From assembly GCF_963259705.1 (NCBI RefSeq), contig NC_081849.1, positions 51,928,093-51,992,092 of the forward strand: a stretch of 64,000 nucleotides of DNA, read 5' to 3'. Each line of letters opens with the position of its first letter. Within the stretch, counting starts at the first letter, position 1. Under the pieces are notes generated by a model. It was not told where the DNA came from. It searched no databases and was given only the letters and a program-made list of their open reading frames with translations. Shown piece by piece: positions 51,200-64,000 of this stretch. The stretch is from Myotis daubentonii (taxonomy: Eukaryota; Chordata; Mammalia; Chiroptera; Vespertilionidae). A program made the translations under genes and the position numbers.

Positions 51200-54100
51200 T
51201 CTATAAGCCCCATGAAGGACAGGTCTAATGCAGTGTTATGAAACATATAACATTATTGCCACCACCCCCTGGCCCAGACCCATCACCAACACCATTCATT
51301 TTTCAGAAGCCTTCTCAATGCAGAATTCTCGGCAGCCATTGCCCATCAGCCCAGCCTGGCTCCAAGCTGAACTCTGTTTTCCAACACAGCTGAAGAGACC
51401 TACACCACTGCGCGGTGAGCGGTGCCAGTCGGTGGACTGGGGAGATGGTTTAAATCAAAGCAGAGGATTAATTGCCATGGCCCGTCTGGAGGACACTAGT
51501 TGATCACAAAGACAGATGCAACTTTGATCTCCTGGCAAAGTCAGCAGTGCTAATAGTTAGCCGGACCCACTGCCAGGGTCGGCCCCTGGGGAGAGGTCTC
51601 TGAGAAAGGGGAGCAAGGAGTTCAATCAGTCGGCTCTTGGAGGTGAAGCCTGAGCAGAAGGCAGGAGAGATCTGGCAGGTGCCATTGACCCAGATGGCCA
51701 GGCAGCCTCTCAGACACCTCAGGGGTCTCAGGCCTGGCCCCACACCCAATGAAAGACCCGCCCCAGCAGGATGGGTGAGCCCCACCGACATGCCCACTGG
51801 CAACTCAGGGTTCCCAGGGCTGCCACCTCTGAGCAGATCACATTTTCTTGGGCACAAACCTCTGTCAAAAAGTGCTGGTTCTTTCTACGTTGGTGCATTT
51901 CTAATTCTGAATCTGATGGGGCTGTCTCACTCTCCCAGAACTCCAAATCAACCTGACATTTCTAAAGTTACATTTTGAAGGCAATGAATCTATAATGTGC
52001 ACCAAGGCCCCTGCCAGCTGGGGAAAAACAGTAAGAAAGGGGGAAGTAGAAAGAGTTCTGGCTCCCCCTCTTCCATTGCAATATTCTCTATGTATCGCAG
52101 GGCAGGGGGAGAGGCGCTGGGCCGGGGGGAGGGGTATGCAGACCACCTGAAGTGGCAGCCAAGTTCTCAGGGAGCAGGTGCTGTCCGCGTCTCCCTGAGG
52201 CGCCAGTGCAACGGCGGTCAGGCGGGCCTCAGGACGTGGAGTGAAAATGAAGAAGTGAGACTGGGCATGAGGAGGGTGGGGCTCCTTTTCTCCATGCCAG
52301 AGTTGGGGTGTTCTCTGAGGCTGGCCCCCGAGGAAGGCCCCTGGCCTGGCCGGCACACAGCCTGCTTAAAAGAGAATCCGGCAGCAGCTGCTTCTCCTTA
52401 AACTGAGAGGTGGCCGAGGGGCTTTCTGTGCGCCTGGATCAAAACACGCCCATCAAGAGGGATCAAGAGCCTGGCCAAGTGGATTGCAGATGGGAAAGGG
52501 GGTTGAATCTTTTTTTTTCTTTTAACAAAAAATGTAAAGAAAATTCAGGGAGAAAATACCCCATGTGCAATTCTTTCCTTTCACTGGTTGCAAAGCCTGT
52601 CCAACGACCACCATTCTCCTCTCCCCGTCACTCACGGATCAATGTTAGCATGCAGCCTGTTAGTGTTTAAAGTGATCCATTCGACATGGGAGAACCCCAC
52701 AGCCCCTTGCCCGCCCCCCCCCCCTCCCACCGAGCTCCCTGGGCCTGCAGCCTGGAGTCAGCCCCTGCTGACCCAGCTCCTCTCTGTGGCTGCAAACAAT
52801 TGTGACCCAGGATGTAACTTAATGCACATTCCATAGGGGGCAGCGCCCTGCGCAATCATTAATCCGGGGCTACAAGGTGACTCCAGGGTGCTGGGGCCTG
52901 GGAGACAGAGGACGGGCAGACAGGGGCCCTGTTCTGGGGGGAGGGGGGGGTTGCAGCACCGAGAGGGGGTGGGGGAGGCAGATGCGGTGCCATGCCTGTG
53001 CTGAGTCAGGAGCCAGAAGGGCAGAGGGGACTGTCAGGGAGAGAGAGGGTGGTTCCTCATAAGGAAACCACGCTACGCTTGCAGAAGTCCCTGCGCAGGA
53101 GGTGCGGTCCTGGGGTGGGCAAGGCTGTGAGGGCGGCTGAGGGTAAGGAGAGGGGCATCGTGGGTGGAGGGGGCTGCAAATGCGCAGGCCCAGAGACCAG
53201 GGTGGTTTGAGGGTACAGCAAGGCCTCCCACATGTGTGAGGGAGGGTGGCCAGGTGGGGCCCTGGGCTATATCTCGATCTCCTTAAAGACTGGGAGTGCC
53301 ATGCTAGGAGCTGCTAAGTGAGGTTCTAATGAATGAGATCCCCAGGACAGGCTGTGCTGGCAGAAGTGAGCAGATGCACAAGCCACATAACGCAGTCCCA
53401 TCCCCCCACCCCACTGGCTTCTTTCCGTGCAAAAAGGAAACTGCCTTCCGCTGTCCCTTCTCCCTTCCCCCAGACTGTCTTAGAGGACAGTGGCTGGGCC
53501 CTTCCATGAGGGCACACACAGGCAGCGGGGAGCCCAGTGTTCCCATGGGTTTGGGGGAGACCCTTGCAGAGCTGGAGATTAAGGCCACAATGAGAGCAGA
53601 GGAGGCCCCCCCCCCGGCCCAGCTGAGCACTTAGAACCGTTTCCCAGCTAATCATCCATTCTACCCCCACTCAGGGCCACTGCCCCATTGAAAGGGCTGT
53701 ATACGGGCCTCAATGGACGGGTGGCCTCTTCCTTAGCATGCCACCGGGGACAAGGGAGGGGCAGGGCACTGGCTGGGGGGGTCTCCATCACTGTGGGGTG
53801 TCTACTCCGCTTATGTTCCCATCTGCAAACTGTCACTCCCACCCCTGCCTGAGCCAACAGCAGTGCAGGTCCTCCTCCCGGCCTCTGGGCCCAGGGAACG
53901 CAGGGCCAGGTCAGCAGCTTCCCACAGGTGTGACCCCTCCTCTTCCTCCCTCTCTCCTGTCCCTCCCCCCACGCAGCTCCCCACTGTGTCCCCACCACAG
54001 ATTCATTTATTAATTTGACTTTGCGTGTCAAATATCGTTTCCATTTAATTAAAAAACAACAGTTCATGTCACAGGGACAGCAGAGATAACATGCTTTTGA

Positions 54101-54599
54101 ATTGCGGCCGCAGAAGGACAGAAGGAGACACTGGCATGGCAGACACGGCTGGTTTCCATGGACAGGTCATGCAGCCCATCCTCTGCCCGGGGACCCACGC
54201 GGCCATCGGGAGGGGCCAGGATGGTGTCTGGGTGGCGGGAGCTGCGTCCCAAGCTGTTGGGGGGTGGGGGGAGTGAGTGGGTGGCTGGGCAGGTGGAGGC
54301 GTCTCCCTGCAGCCCCCTCCACGGGAGACAGGCAGGGGTGCAGCAGGTGGCATTTAGGCTTCACTGGCCTCCCGCTGCCTCGAGTCTGTAGACACATTGC
54401 TTGAACCTGACACAGAGGAGGTTTACGATTTGAACTTGGGCTTCACCGTAGCCCAGTGACACGTCAGCAGCCACCAGGCAGATTTTGGCAGGAGAGCAGC
54501 CAGCCCAGGAGCCGCTCCTAGACAATCCTGTATGGCTAGGTCCACACTGAGAATACACTACATCCCTTTAGACCAAATAAGAGTAAATAATCATACCAA
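51200..54599. other. Intergenic GC-rich DNA up to the ICA1 3' end
   Basis: Numerous overlapping frames on both strands reflect GC richness, not genes. C- and G-runs occur near 52712 and 52940. The stretch 54003-54090 is an AT-rich, complex-looking block that could be conserved regulatory sequence or the end of a longer ICA1 3'UTR (AATAAA on minus near 54006). Confidence 0.4.
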
Positions 54600-54738
54600 T
54601 AGAAACTGGGCCTTTGACCCTTTCGCTTTATTAAAATGGCACGGAAATAGTAAAACCGCGTACTGATCACGGGATCCGCCTGCGAGCCCCTAGGGGTGCT
54701 GCCAGTGAGCGTGCGGGCTCCCTGCCGAGGCTGCAGAC
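54600..54738 (-). other. ICA1: ICA1 short 3'UTR
   Basis: Read on the minus strand, the sequence after the TGA stop reaches an AATAAA at plus 54627-54632, about 107 bases downstream, in the context CCATTTTAATAAAGCG. This gives a 3'UTR of roughly 130 bases. A second AATAAA on the same strand lies near plus 54006 and could end a longer form. The exact end is inferred. Confidence 0.6.
54627..54632 (-). promoter_or_regulatory. ICA1: ICA1 proximal polyadenylation signal AATAAA
   Basis: The plus strand reads TTTATT, so the minus strand carries the canonical AATAAA about 107 bases after the ICA1 stop codon. Confidence 0.65.
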
Positions 54739-56689
<1,951 letters not shown>

Positions 56690-56960
56690 ACACATGTTTG
56701 ATTCCTCCTCTGTAGATGTGACAAAGGGAATTATGAATGAGGCATTAAGCCAGAAAAAAAAAACGGAGAATGTAATATCTGGGATCATGCATGATCCCAG
56801 ATATTACATCAAAAGCAACCAGATTTTGAGGGAATTTTCTGGACTCTGGTGACGGCTGCATAATATAAATTTACCAGAATACCACGAACCATCCCCGTAC
56901 TGTGGGTGAATTTTATAGTATCTAAATTACAGTTCAATAAAGCGGGTTTTAAAAAATGAA
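56690..56960 (+). mobile_element. Old L1 3' end fragment containing a perfect palindrome
   Basis: GTGGGTGAATTTTATAGTAT and CAGTTCAATAAAGCGGGTTT are L1 3'UTR landmarks. The 40-base palindrome at 56770-56809 lies upstream of them. Confidence 0.6.
56770..56809. repeat. 40-bp perfect palindrome without spacer
   Basis: Left arm ATGTAATATCTGGGATCATG (56770-56789) and right arm CATGATCCCAGATATTACAT (56790-56809) are exact reverse complements. Confidence 0.98.
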
Positions 56961-57327
56961 CACTATTTGGCGTCATCCAGGAGTAACATAACCTCGCTGA
57001 TTCCTAGAAACTTGGCCCTCAAGCATTTTGCTTCTAAACCCAAATCACATCAAACAGTGGGAATGTGGAACGTTAAAACCGCGGTTCCACTGAGTGCCAG
57101 ACAAAGCCGAACGAGGTGGAAGCTAACCGGGTAAAGGTTAGCCCTTCCCTCCGCTTCTCTCCTGGACACCAAGGCCCATCTGTGCTCAGCAGAGCCTGGA
57201 CCCTCCCCAGCACCCCTGGGCCTGGCCCGGACGCCGGGAGCAGGTTCTCACCCGCGGCGCCCACACCAGCAGCCTGCAGCACCTGGGACCGGGTGAGAAA
57301 TGCACCCACCTGACCTCCTGCATGGGA

Positions 57328-57410
57328 ATCCCTGGGGGGAGGGAGCCCAGGAATCGGTTCTAACGAGCCCCCCGTGACCGTGAAGCACGTGTACGTTTGG
57401 GAAGCGCTGC
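57328..57410. mobile_element. MER5-like hAT fragment
   Basis: CCCAGGAATCGGTTCTAACG and CGTTTGGGAAGCGCTG at the end resemble one half of a MER5-type element. Confidence 0.45.
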
Positions 57411-59143
57411 CACAGATGGTCTCCAAGGAGGCTGTCAGGGTCCCCATCTCCGTGAGAATCAGAGCCGGACCAGGATACAGGCCCTCCTGGGAAACAGAGG
57501 GGGCCGCTTCGGGGCCCCACCTTCCCCCCAGGTTTTAAGCTCCTCGATCCTGCCAAGCAATCTGAGTTCAGGAGGCTGATGCTTCTGGAGAGAACCGACT
57601 GATGGGGAGGAAAGCCGGGGAGAGGCGTGGCCGGCAGCCTCGCTGGAGTCCGCACGCTGTGCTGTGCACTACAGTGGGAATGCAGCGAGATCGCTCTTCC
57701 CGTTTCAAAGTCACACCCAGCACTCATGTTGTAAATGACTGCAGAGATCACTGGCAGGAAGGGTCAGGTCCCAGCATCGTAGTTTCCAGAGCATTCAATG
57801 GACCACATTCCTGAAGGAGGCAGGTCAGGACGGAGCTGCCGTTTCTTTATAGAACGGGCCTGTTCCCTAAGAGTCCAGCTGCCGGACATAATAAAGTGTC
57901 TGTGTATCAAGTCAGATTTTAAAGGTACCACAGAGACAACTCCGAGTTTCAAGCCTCTCATCTAACGGACTGTGATGGCGGCTTCCTTCCACAAGACCAC
58001 AAATGCCTCCTCCCTGGATTCCTTCATAAAACACTGGATTTGTGAATGTGGTCCACCTCATGACCCCCACAGGCCACAGCTAGGACCGATGGAGTTGGGG
58101 GCCTCTCTGCATCAGAGGACATGAAGCAGGAAGAGCCTAAAGACACCCGCTCTGTGGGGACTAAGAGCATGGAGTCAGCCTATCTCAGAATTGTCACAAG
58201 GACACAAGGCGTCAGAATTTCCCTTGTCCCATGGTGTGAAGCAGGACATCAGCCAGTCTGCCATCGCATCCTCTGCTCAGAACTGCTATGAAGCATCCGG
58301 CCAACAATCCCACTCTGCACGGAGGGGGACAGTGGTGTGGCTGTGGCAGCCACTATATATTGTTTTAAAATTTTACAGACAAATGCAAAGCTCATTTGCA
58401 ATTTCCCCCTCACACGCATCTCAGGGAATTGTTTAGGGGACGGTGCAGTGACAGTCATGATGGACAGAATTCCAAGCCAGGTCTGGACCCTCTCAGCCTT
58501 TGCCAGGAAGATTTCTATTAGAAGATAACTCCGTGCTGCTAATATTCCTCTAATTGCCATCAACTGTTCTCTACGTGGTGTTAGTTGGCTGAGGCGTTTT
58601 TTGTTTTTTTTTAACACGAAGGTGTGGCTAGAAAGACTCCCATCTCAGAGGAACTGTGTCAGGAGAGGGTGGTGAGGGTGGGGGCGGCAGCACCAAGAGC
58701 TCTGTGAACAAATGACTATCCTAGAGTTCTCCATCCCTTTGATATGTCAACTGTGCTACCCATTTGCAGGAAACACATAAAATTTTATTGGAGCAATCCT
58801 GCCTCCTCTACTTACATAAGGGAAAATATAAATCAGCCAGGAATATTGCCGGCCAAAGTAACACCCTGCAGAGTAGCTCTCTACCGTGAATGTAACTGCA
58901 CCAGTGTGGGGGGTGCATGCAAATGCCCGGGTGGGGCTGATGGCCACAGCCCAGGGAGCTCTGGTGAGGGGTGGGCTCATCCTTGCCTTCGGCATCGGCA
59001 CGGGGAGTCCCTCTGTCCAGATCTCCACATGGTTCATTCTCTCACCTTCTGCAAGTCTTGGCTCTGGTCTCATCTTCTCAATAAGAATCCTTTCATTCTG
59101 TAGCCTGCCCTGCAGCCCCGCAACACTCCCTATCCCCTGCCTA

Positions 59144-59148
<5 letters not shown>
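57411..59148. other. ICA1 intron, nothing recognised
   Basis: No repeat or gene identified with confidence. Confidence 0.4.

Positions 59149-59188
<40 letters not shown>
59149..59188 (+). repeat. (CT)n microsatellite
   Basis: About 20 CT units. Confidence 0.96.
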
Positions 59189-59189
<1 letters not shown>

Positions 59190-59284
59190 ACGACCAAAAC
59201 CATACTTTTTCTTTTCTCCATAACATTGATCAGTTTTGAACTTACAATGTTATTTGCTTCTTTATTCTGTTCATCGTCTTCTCT

Positions 59285-59398
59285 CCACTAGAAGGTGAAT
59301 TCCAGGGAGGCAGACAGCTTGTCTTTTGAGTTCTCAGACGAATCCCCAGTGCCTGGCACTCAGAAGGACCCCGTACATATTTGCTGAATGAATGAGAA
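59285..59398 (+). mobile_element. L2 3' end fragment
   Basis: CCCAGTGCCTGGCACTCAG then TTTGCTGAATGAATGAGAAA is the characteristic L2 tail. Confidence 0.65.
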
Positions 59399-60476
59399 AC
59401 TTGCCAAAGTGCCAGTAGGACGGTGGCCCCAAGGGAGACTTTGGCTGAGAAATAAATGGCCGCCCTGTAAGACCTCTTTCCCTTTCCATGGGAGAGCTCG
59501 CCTTTCTCTCTGTCCTTAGACCCTGGTGTGGTTTTGTGTCTTTCCCTTGGACTTGGGGCAGGGCTGACGTGCAAAGGCCTGGGCCTCTGTTCTTGTCATT
59601 GCTCCAGGGCCCAGTGCCGGGGCCCCTTCATGGGCGCTGGGCCGAGGCCTCACTCTGCCTGCTCAGGAAGAGGGCGTGGAGTCTGATGCGTAGGTGTCAG
59701 AGTGGGGCACAGCCACCCTGGCCAAGTGGGGGCACTGCCAACAAGGGGCCCAGATGGCAGCAGGGACGCTGGTGCCTCCAAAGCAGGGGGTTTGAGTGGG
59801 GTTCATCCTGCAGCGTGGCTGGATGAGAGATCGGAGTTGTGGATGCCGGCTCGGCCTTCCGACTCCCCCACAGCTTGTCAGACCTCCACCGCAGGTGGGT
59901 GGGGTGAGGCTCAGTCGTGGCTGGCCTTGCTTATCTGTAGCTCTGTGCAAGAGGTGGTGAAACCAGAGGTGAGACCCAGGGCAGGAACGTATTTTTGGAT
60001 TTCATGTCTCCTTCCTATCTCTAACTCCATTTCTGAAAAGAAATGAGATGGCTACCCAACAGGACTCACAAAGGAAGATAAAAGGGAGGATGGGTTTCAT
60101 AGAGAAGGAGGAGGACTTTTTTTGTCTTGCCCACCAACTCTTGTGTCCGTGATCTCATCTCCAACGACCTGAGGTTTCTTTAATAGCCCGTAATTACTTA
60201 ATCATCCCAGCTCTGCCGTTTGTTCTCAGCTTTAAGTGCCAGGTAAACAAGTTGTTTATTAAGGAGCTAGCCCAAATTCATGGAAAATCCAAAACAATGT
60301 GAGAATTTCTTAATACTGTCTTATAATTAAAGCAGTACGAAAGGAGAATCACGTACTGAAATACTAGAAAACGGTTCCCTTCCCAAACTCTATCTGATTA
60401 GAAACTCAAACATAAAAATTGAAATTTCAACCTGTGTCTTAGTTTTTGCCTCATCAAATCAATGTGGCTTCCAGGC
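59399..60476. other. ICA1 intron; AT-rich complex block at about 60180-60345
   Basis: No repeats recognised. The block 60180-60345 has homeodomain-like TAATTA sites and a low-repeat, complex composition, which could mean a conserved non-coding element; this is a guess from composition. Confidence 0.35.
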
Positions 60477-60924
60477 CAGCTGTTCTCAACCAGTGTGCAG
60501 GCTGCTGGCACGCCCTGGTGTGCCCTGACCCCTTACCAATGCTTCTGACCACTCTGATGAGTGTGGAAACGGTTCCTGCTGTCACTGAGGCTACATGGGA
60601 CTGTTGGGCCATTGCTTCAGGCAGGAGTGAAACTGCTGAGCTGAGAGCACACTCAGGGTAGGGGTGGGCCATGATCGGGAGAGAGCAAGAGCGAGATAAA
60701 ACTTAGTGTGAAGAGTTAAGAAGCCCAGTGTCGTGTCAGTTGGCACTCAGCTGGGGATGTGGAGAACTTTGTCTCGTGAGAGTACACAAGGGCACTCAGG
60801 AGGGTGATGGCCAGGGAGGGATGGCCAAGCCAAAGGGGTCATGGCTGTGAAGGCAATCTGATCTCTCAAGTACACCAGGAACGCGTCTAAAACCAAAAAG
60901 GCAATGAGATTGAGAACCACTCTG
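60477..60924. mobile_element. Possible hAT element (no target duplication seen)
   Basis: The left end CAGCTGTTCTCAACCAGTGTG and right end GATTGAGAACCACTCTG resemble hAT termini, with TGCTGGCACGCCCTGGTGTG inside. The flanks do not form an 8-base duplication. Confidence 0.5.
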
Positions 60925-61192
60925 CTCACCCTGTATGAATAACAAATATTAACAAAGGAAGAAAATTGTGAGAAGGAATAGATTTTAAACCCTGCAACAT
61001 ATCTTACGGCTAGAATGTGATTCTAAGATTTCAGCTGAAAAGTCCCTGGAGATAAAATGATAAAAGTTAAGAAACAAACCAAAAAGACACTAGATAGGAA
61101 ACAAAAATAGGAAAACTCAGAAAAAAAAAAAAAGAGATATGAAGCAAGAAATAGGCCTTTGGATGAAAAAACAAAACAAAGAATGAACAAAC

Positions 61193-61442
61193 AGCCCTAG
61201 CTGGTTTGGTTCAGTGGATAATCATAGCCCCTTGGCTGAAGGGTCTCGGGTTTGATTCCAGTCAAGGGCATGTACCTCGGTTGCAGGCTTGATCCCTGGC
61301 CTTGGTTGGGATGCATGCAGGAGGCAACCAATTGATGTCTCTCTCTCACTAGATGTTTCTCTCTCTGTCTTTCCCCCTCCCTTCCAATCTCTTTAAAAAT
61401 CAATGGAAAAATAGCCTCAGGTGAGAATTAACAAAAAAAACA
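61193..61442 (+). mobile_element. Ves SINE in ICA1 intron, next to a splice donor
   Basis: AGCCCTAGCTGGTTTGGTTC, GGTTTGATTCCAGTCAAGGG and CGGTTGCAGGCTTGATCC are Ves SINE landmarks. Target duplications of 17 bases (61176-61192 and 61443-61459) match at 16 positions. It lies antisense to ICA1. Confidence 0.92.
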
Positions 61443-61493
61443 ACAAAGAATAAACAAACAAAAACCCCACATTTCAGCCCCTGTAGTACATAC

Positions 61494-61763
61494 CTTGCAG
61501 CGAGGCCTTTAAGTCTTTCATATTTTGGTCTAAAAGCTGTGAAGGAAGGAATCCTGAGCCTGTCTGGGGCTTGAGGTCTGGCTCTCCTGGGGTCATGGTG
61601 GGCGCTGGCTCCTTCAGCTGACCGTCTCCGAACACAGCAGCCCACTCCTTGCTGAATTCGCCCTCGTCCAGGGAGGACGCGTTAAAGATCTCACTCAACA
61701 GCAGCATGTCATCTTTGTCAGCACCTTCAGGTTCCAGATTCCCAGCCATCGGGCCCAGGCAAG
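61494..61763 (-). CDS. ICA1: ICA1 penultimate coding exon
   Basis: This 270-base minus-strand exon has two bases of a split codon, 89 full codons (CLGPMAGNLEPEGADKDDML, then SEIFNASSLDEGEFSKEW, PGEPDLKPQTGSGFLPSQLL and DQNMKDLKASLQ), and one base of a Glu codon completed by the last exon. The acceptor is TTTCTTTGCTCAG (its AG is plus 61764-61765) and the donor is GTATGT (plus 61488-61493). It is part of the ICAC C-terminal domain of ICA69 and is acidic and largely disordered, with hydrophobic patches such as LLSEIFNAS. A Ves SINE was inserted in the following intron only 34 bp past the exon end. The more 5' exons lie beyond the window on the right. Confidence 0.95.
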
Positions 61764-62404
61764 CTGAGCAAAGAAACAGCACAAAACTCATCACCACGGA
61801 GGGCCAAGCCCTTGGGGGCAGTAAATGCAGTAGGGGCTGGGATGGGACAGATTGGGCAATGGCTAGAGTTAGAAAACATTAATCAAAATATAAATCAACC
61901 CCATTATAGCTTCTCTGAAGGCATTTCAGAATTAACTTTCTCCCTCATCCCCTTACCTTCAAAGCAAGTCTAATTGTTGAGCATCATTAGAATTGATTGA
62001 AATTGTTTCCACAAAAATTCTAAGGTTTTGGTTTTACCTTCATATACAAAGCAAATCTACCACCAAGACATTTGTCTGATATGAAACAAAGCCAGGATTG
62101 GAGGCATGCTGTACATATACTCCTTGTTTATACAGCTTCCTGAATCTTCCCCCACAAGCCTAACACAGCCTGCATAACATGTGGCAGCCTGCCCTCCATC
62201 AGGATGGGAGGGGACCCTCCCCACACCCTGCCTGGCCTGGGAAGCCATGGAAAGGCCAAGAATGACCAGGAAAGGCATCCTCGCTTCCTCTCTCCTTTGC
62301 TGCAACCCAACTGCATAAAGCAAAGAAAAGGTGGCTCTGGTTTGCCTGAGGGCGTCGATGAAAGGTTGACAGGAAAACAGGACAAACCATGGAACCACCT
62401 AGAG
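61764..62404. other. ICA1 intron upstream of the penultimate exon
   Basis: Holds the acceptor of the exon at 61764-61765 (minus). Nothing else recognised. Confidence 0.45.
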
Positions 62405-62614
62405 CAGGGGTGGGGGACATCCAGCCCATGGGCCATACAAGGCCCACAAAATCATTTGGTCTGGTCCTGCCCCAGCAACTGCAGGCAGGACTCAAAATTC
62501 AATAAATCTAGGAGCCTTTCCATACCAACATCAATTTACAAGTGAATCATATTAAGGGCACGATGTTATAAATATCCAAATGGCCCTTGGCAGAAACAAG
62601 GTTCCCCATCCCTG
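62405..62614. mobile_element. hAT mini-transposon, 210 bp, perfect target duplication
   Basis: Ends CAGGGGTGGGGGACATCC and GGTTCCCCATCCCTG; identical 8-base duplications ACCTAGAG at 62397-62404 and 62615-62622. No coding capacity. It lies in an ICA1 intron. Confidence 0.9.
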
Positions 62615-62689
62615 ACCTAGAGGATGAGCTCTTAGGCCAGAGACACAGCCCTGGAGGGTTGGAATGAGCACGGGACCCGAGGAGAGCCT

Positions 62690-62825
62690 GGACCACCTTT
62701 TGCCTGCTGTGTGACTGCCGCAAGACCCTTATAAAACCCATGGGCCTCTATTTTTTTTCATCTGTACAATTACAATATTAATAATGCCTGCCTCGGAGTA
62801 CGATCATGAGGACCAAAAAGAAATA
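62690..62825 (+). mobile_element. MIR SINE fragment
   Basis: TTTTGCCTGCTGTGTGACTG, CTCTATTTTTTTTCATCTGT and AATAATGCCTGCCTCGGAGT follow the MIR order. Confidence 0.7.
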
Positions 62826-64000
62826 TACCTTAAACTTCACTGCCCGGGCCGAAGGAGGACTTAAGAGAGCCATTCTTACAATCCTAGTGAACACTGACAA
62901 AACACCACACAGCGCACACAAGTAGAATGGGGCATTCCTATCAGAAATCCTGCAACAAGATCTTTCACTGAGTGTTCTACATATTTTTGAAAACCAAGGG
63001 CTGAGGGTTTCATCAACTGCAGCTTTGTTGTGGTCGTTAATTGCCACCTGGGAACTGAAGAGAGTCAGGAAGTGAAGGAACAATCACAATTTATACTTTC
63101 TCTGAGCTACACTGCAATTCTGATATGTCATAGTAAGTGAGTTTAGTAGGTTTGCCACAAATACATGAGATAATTACTAAGTGAAGGCTATTTTTTTTTA
63201 ATAAAGCTTATCTCTGTTAGCTTTACTGGATTATTTTCAACCACAGTTTCTATAAAGATCTACAGATTGAGGGGATTTTTGGTGTGCTGAGCAGACTGGC
63301 TGTAAGTCAAGGAGGGGAGGAGTCCAGTCACTCTCTTATCACTGTGGTTTATAAATAGCAGCAAAACATCACTTTAGTTGGGCATCTGACTAATTTAAAC
63401 CTTCTTATTGTTTGCATAATCATAGAAATCGGCACCGATATATAGCCTGTAGGTGTGGTGGTGAGAAGATGGGGAAATGTAACCGGATGATGCAGGAAAC
63501 CGAGCCTGTGTGTGGTGGGAAAGGCAGGGCAGGTGAGGTGAGACAGCCCATCTCTATGAGGAAAGGAAAGGAAGGAACGTGGGGTGACAAGGCTTGTCTG
63601 TCAACAGCATCTATGCATCTGCCTTCCCCCGCTCTCTCAGCCTCTCTCTTTTTACATGTAACTTCACAAATATCTCTACTTCCTACTTTCAGTTGGGGTG
63701 AAATGTCCAAACCTTTTCGCATGGTTTACTTTCTGGCCCAACTGAAACCAGATGATTGCTAAACCAAACCCGTGCCAATGAAACCCATTCAAATCCTTGT
63801 GTGCCTAGAGGGACAGATGACTTTACATGAATATTGGGAATGACGGGTGTTCCTCCTAAAGTCACTTTACAGCCTCCACTAAGTCACACCCTGGGGAAGG
63901 CGTCCCTCCTTGCATCTAGATATCAATCCAGGGCAGATCACAATGAATATCAGCGACAACAAATAATAAACTTTGAGCCTTCCAGAAATAACCACAGACT
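62826..64000. other. ICA1 intron to the window end, nothing recognised
   Basis: AT-rich intron; frames at 63412-63762 lack splice context and domains. Confidence 0.4.

Noticed and set aside
50957..51246. Poly-Arg and poly-Leu frames
   Set aside because: Direct products of the GAG/AAG triplet repeat.
61193..61280. tRNA gene
   Set aside because: The tRNA-like A and B boxes belong to the Ves SINE head; no intact cloverleaf is expected.

Overview
This window is vertebrate nuclear DNA, almost certainly from a vesper bat (family Vespertilionidae). The evidence is the repeat content: five tRNA-derived Ves-type SINEs, five complete and one partial HeliBat-type Helitron (each complete copy runs TC...CTRR between A and T), two SPIN-type hAT transposons with 8-bp target duplications, other short hAT elements, a TTAA-flanked piggyBac-type mini-element and L1 retrotransposons. 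HeliBat Helitrons are known in mammals only from vesper bats. No bacterial, viral or CRISPR features are present.

Two protein-coding genes lie tail to tail. The last five coding exons of GLCCI1 (glucocorticoid-induced 1) lie on the + strand at about 14.2-36.8 kb, followed by a 3'UTR of about 2.5 kb that ends near a poly(A) signal at 39259. The last two coding exons of ICA1 (islet cell autoantigen 1, ICA69) lie on the - strand at 61494-61763 and 54739-54860, with a short 3'UTR. This is the same convergent order as in human 7p21.3 (from memory). About 15 kb of intergenic DNA separates the two 3' ends.

Region by region: 1-14.2 kb is a GLCCI1 intron with an old L1 carrying nested transposons, Ves SINEs, purine microsatellites, three Helitron copies and a piggyBac-type mini-element. 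14.2-36.8 kb holds the GLCCI1 exons; its introns contain a SPIN copy, a 490-bp hAT, an LTR, a 5'-truncated L1 and an unusual L1 with an intact 5' end but a missing 3' half. 36.8-39.3 kb is the GLCCI1 3'UTR. 39.3-54.6 kb is intergenic, with a hAT-Charlie copy, an MLT1-like LTR, a young Ves SINE, a Helitron with a hAT nested in it, another Helitron and a SPIN in an antisense L1, and a 200-bp triplet-repeat tract. 54.6-64 kb is ICA1, with a 40-bp perfect palindrome, a Ves SINE 34 bp beyond a splice donor, and a further hAT.

The two genes do not form a pathway and share only their neighbourhood. I found no new multi-gene system. The most interesting signals are in the mobile DNA: the 3'-truncated L1 with perfect target duplications, a Helitron carrying two facing CTCF-like motifs, the perfect palindrome, and transposons sitting very close to splice donors. 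Family names are from memory of consensus sequences; no database search was run.
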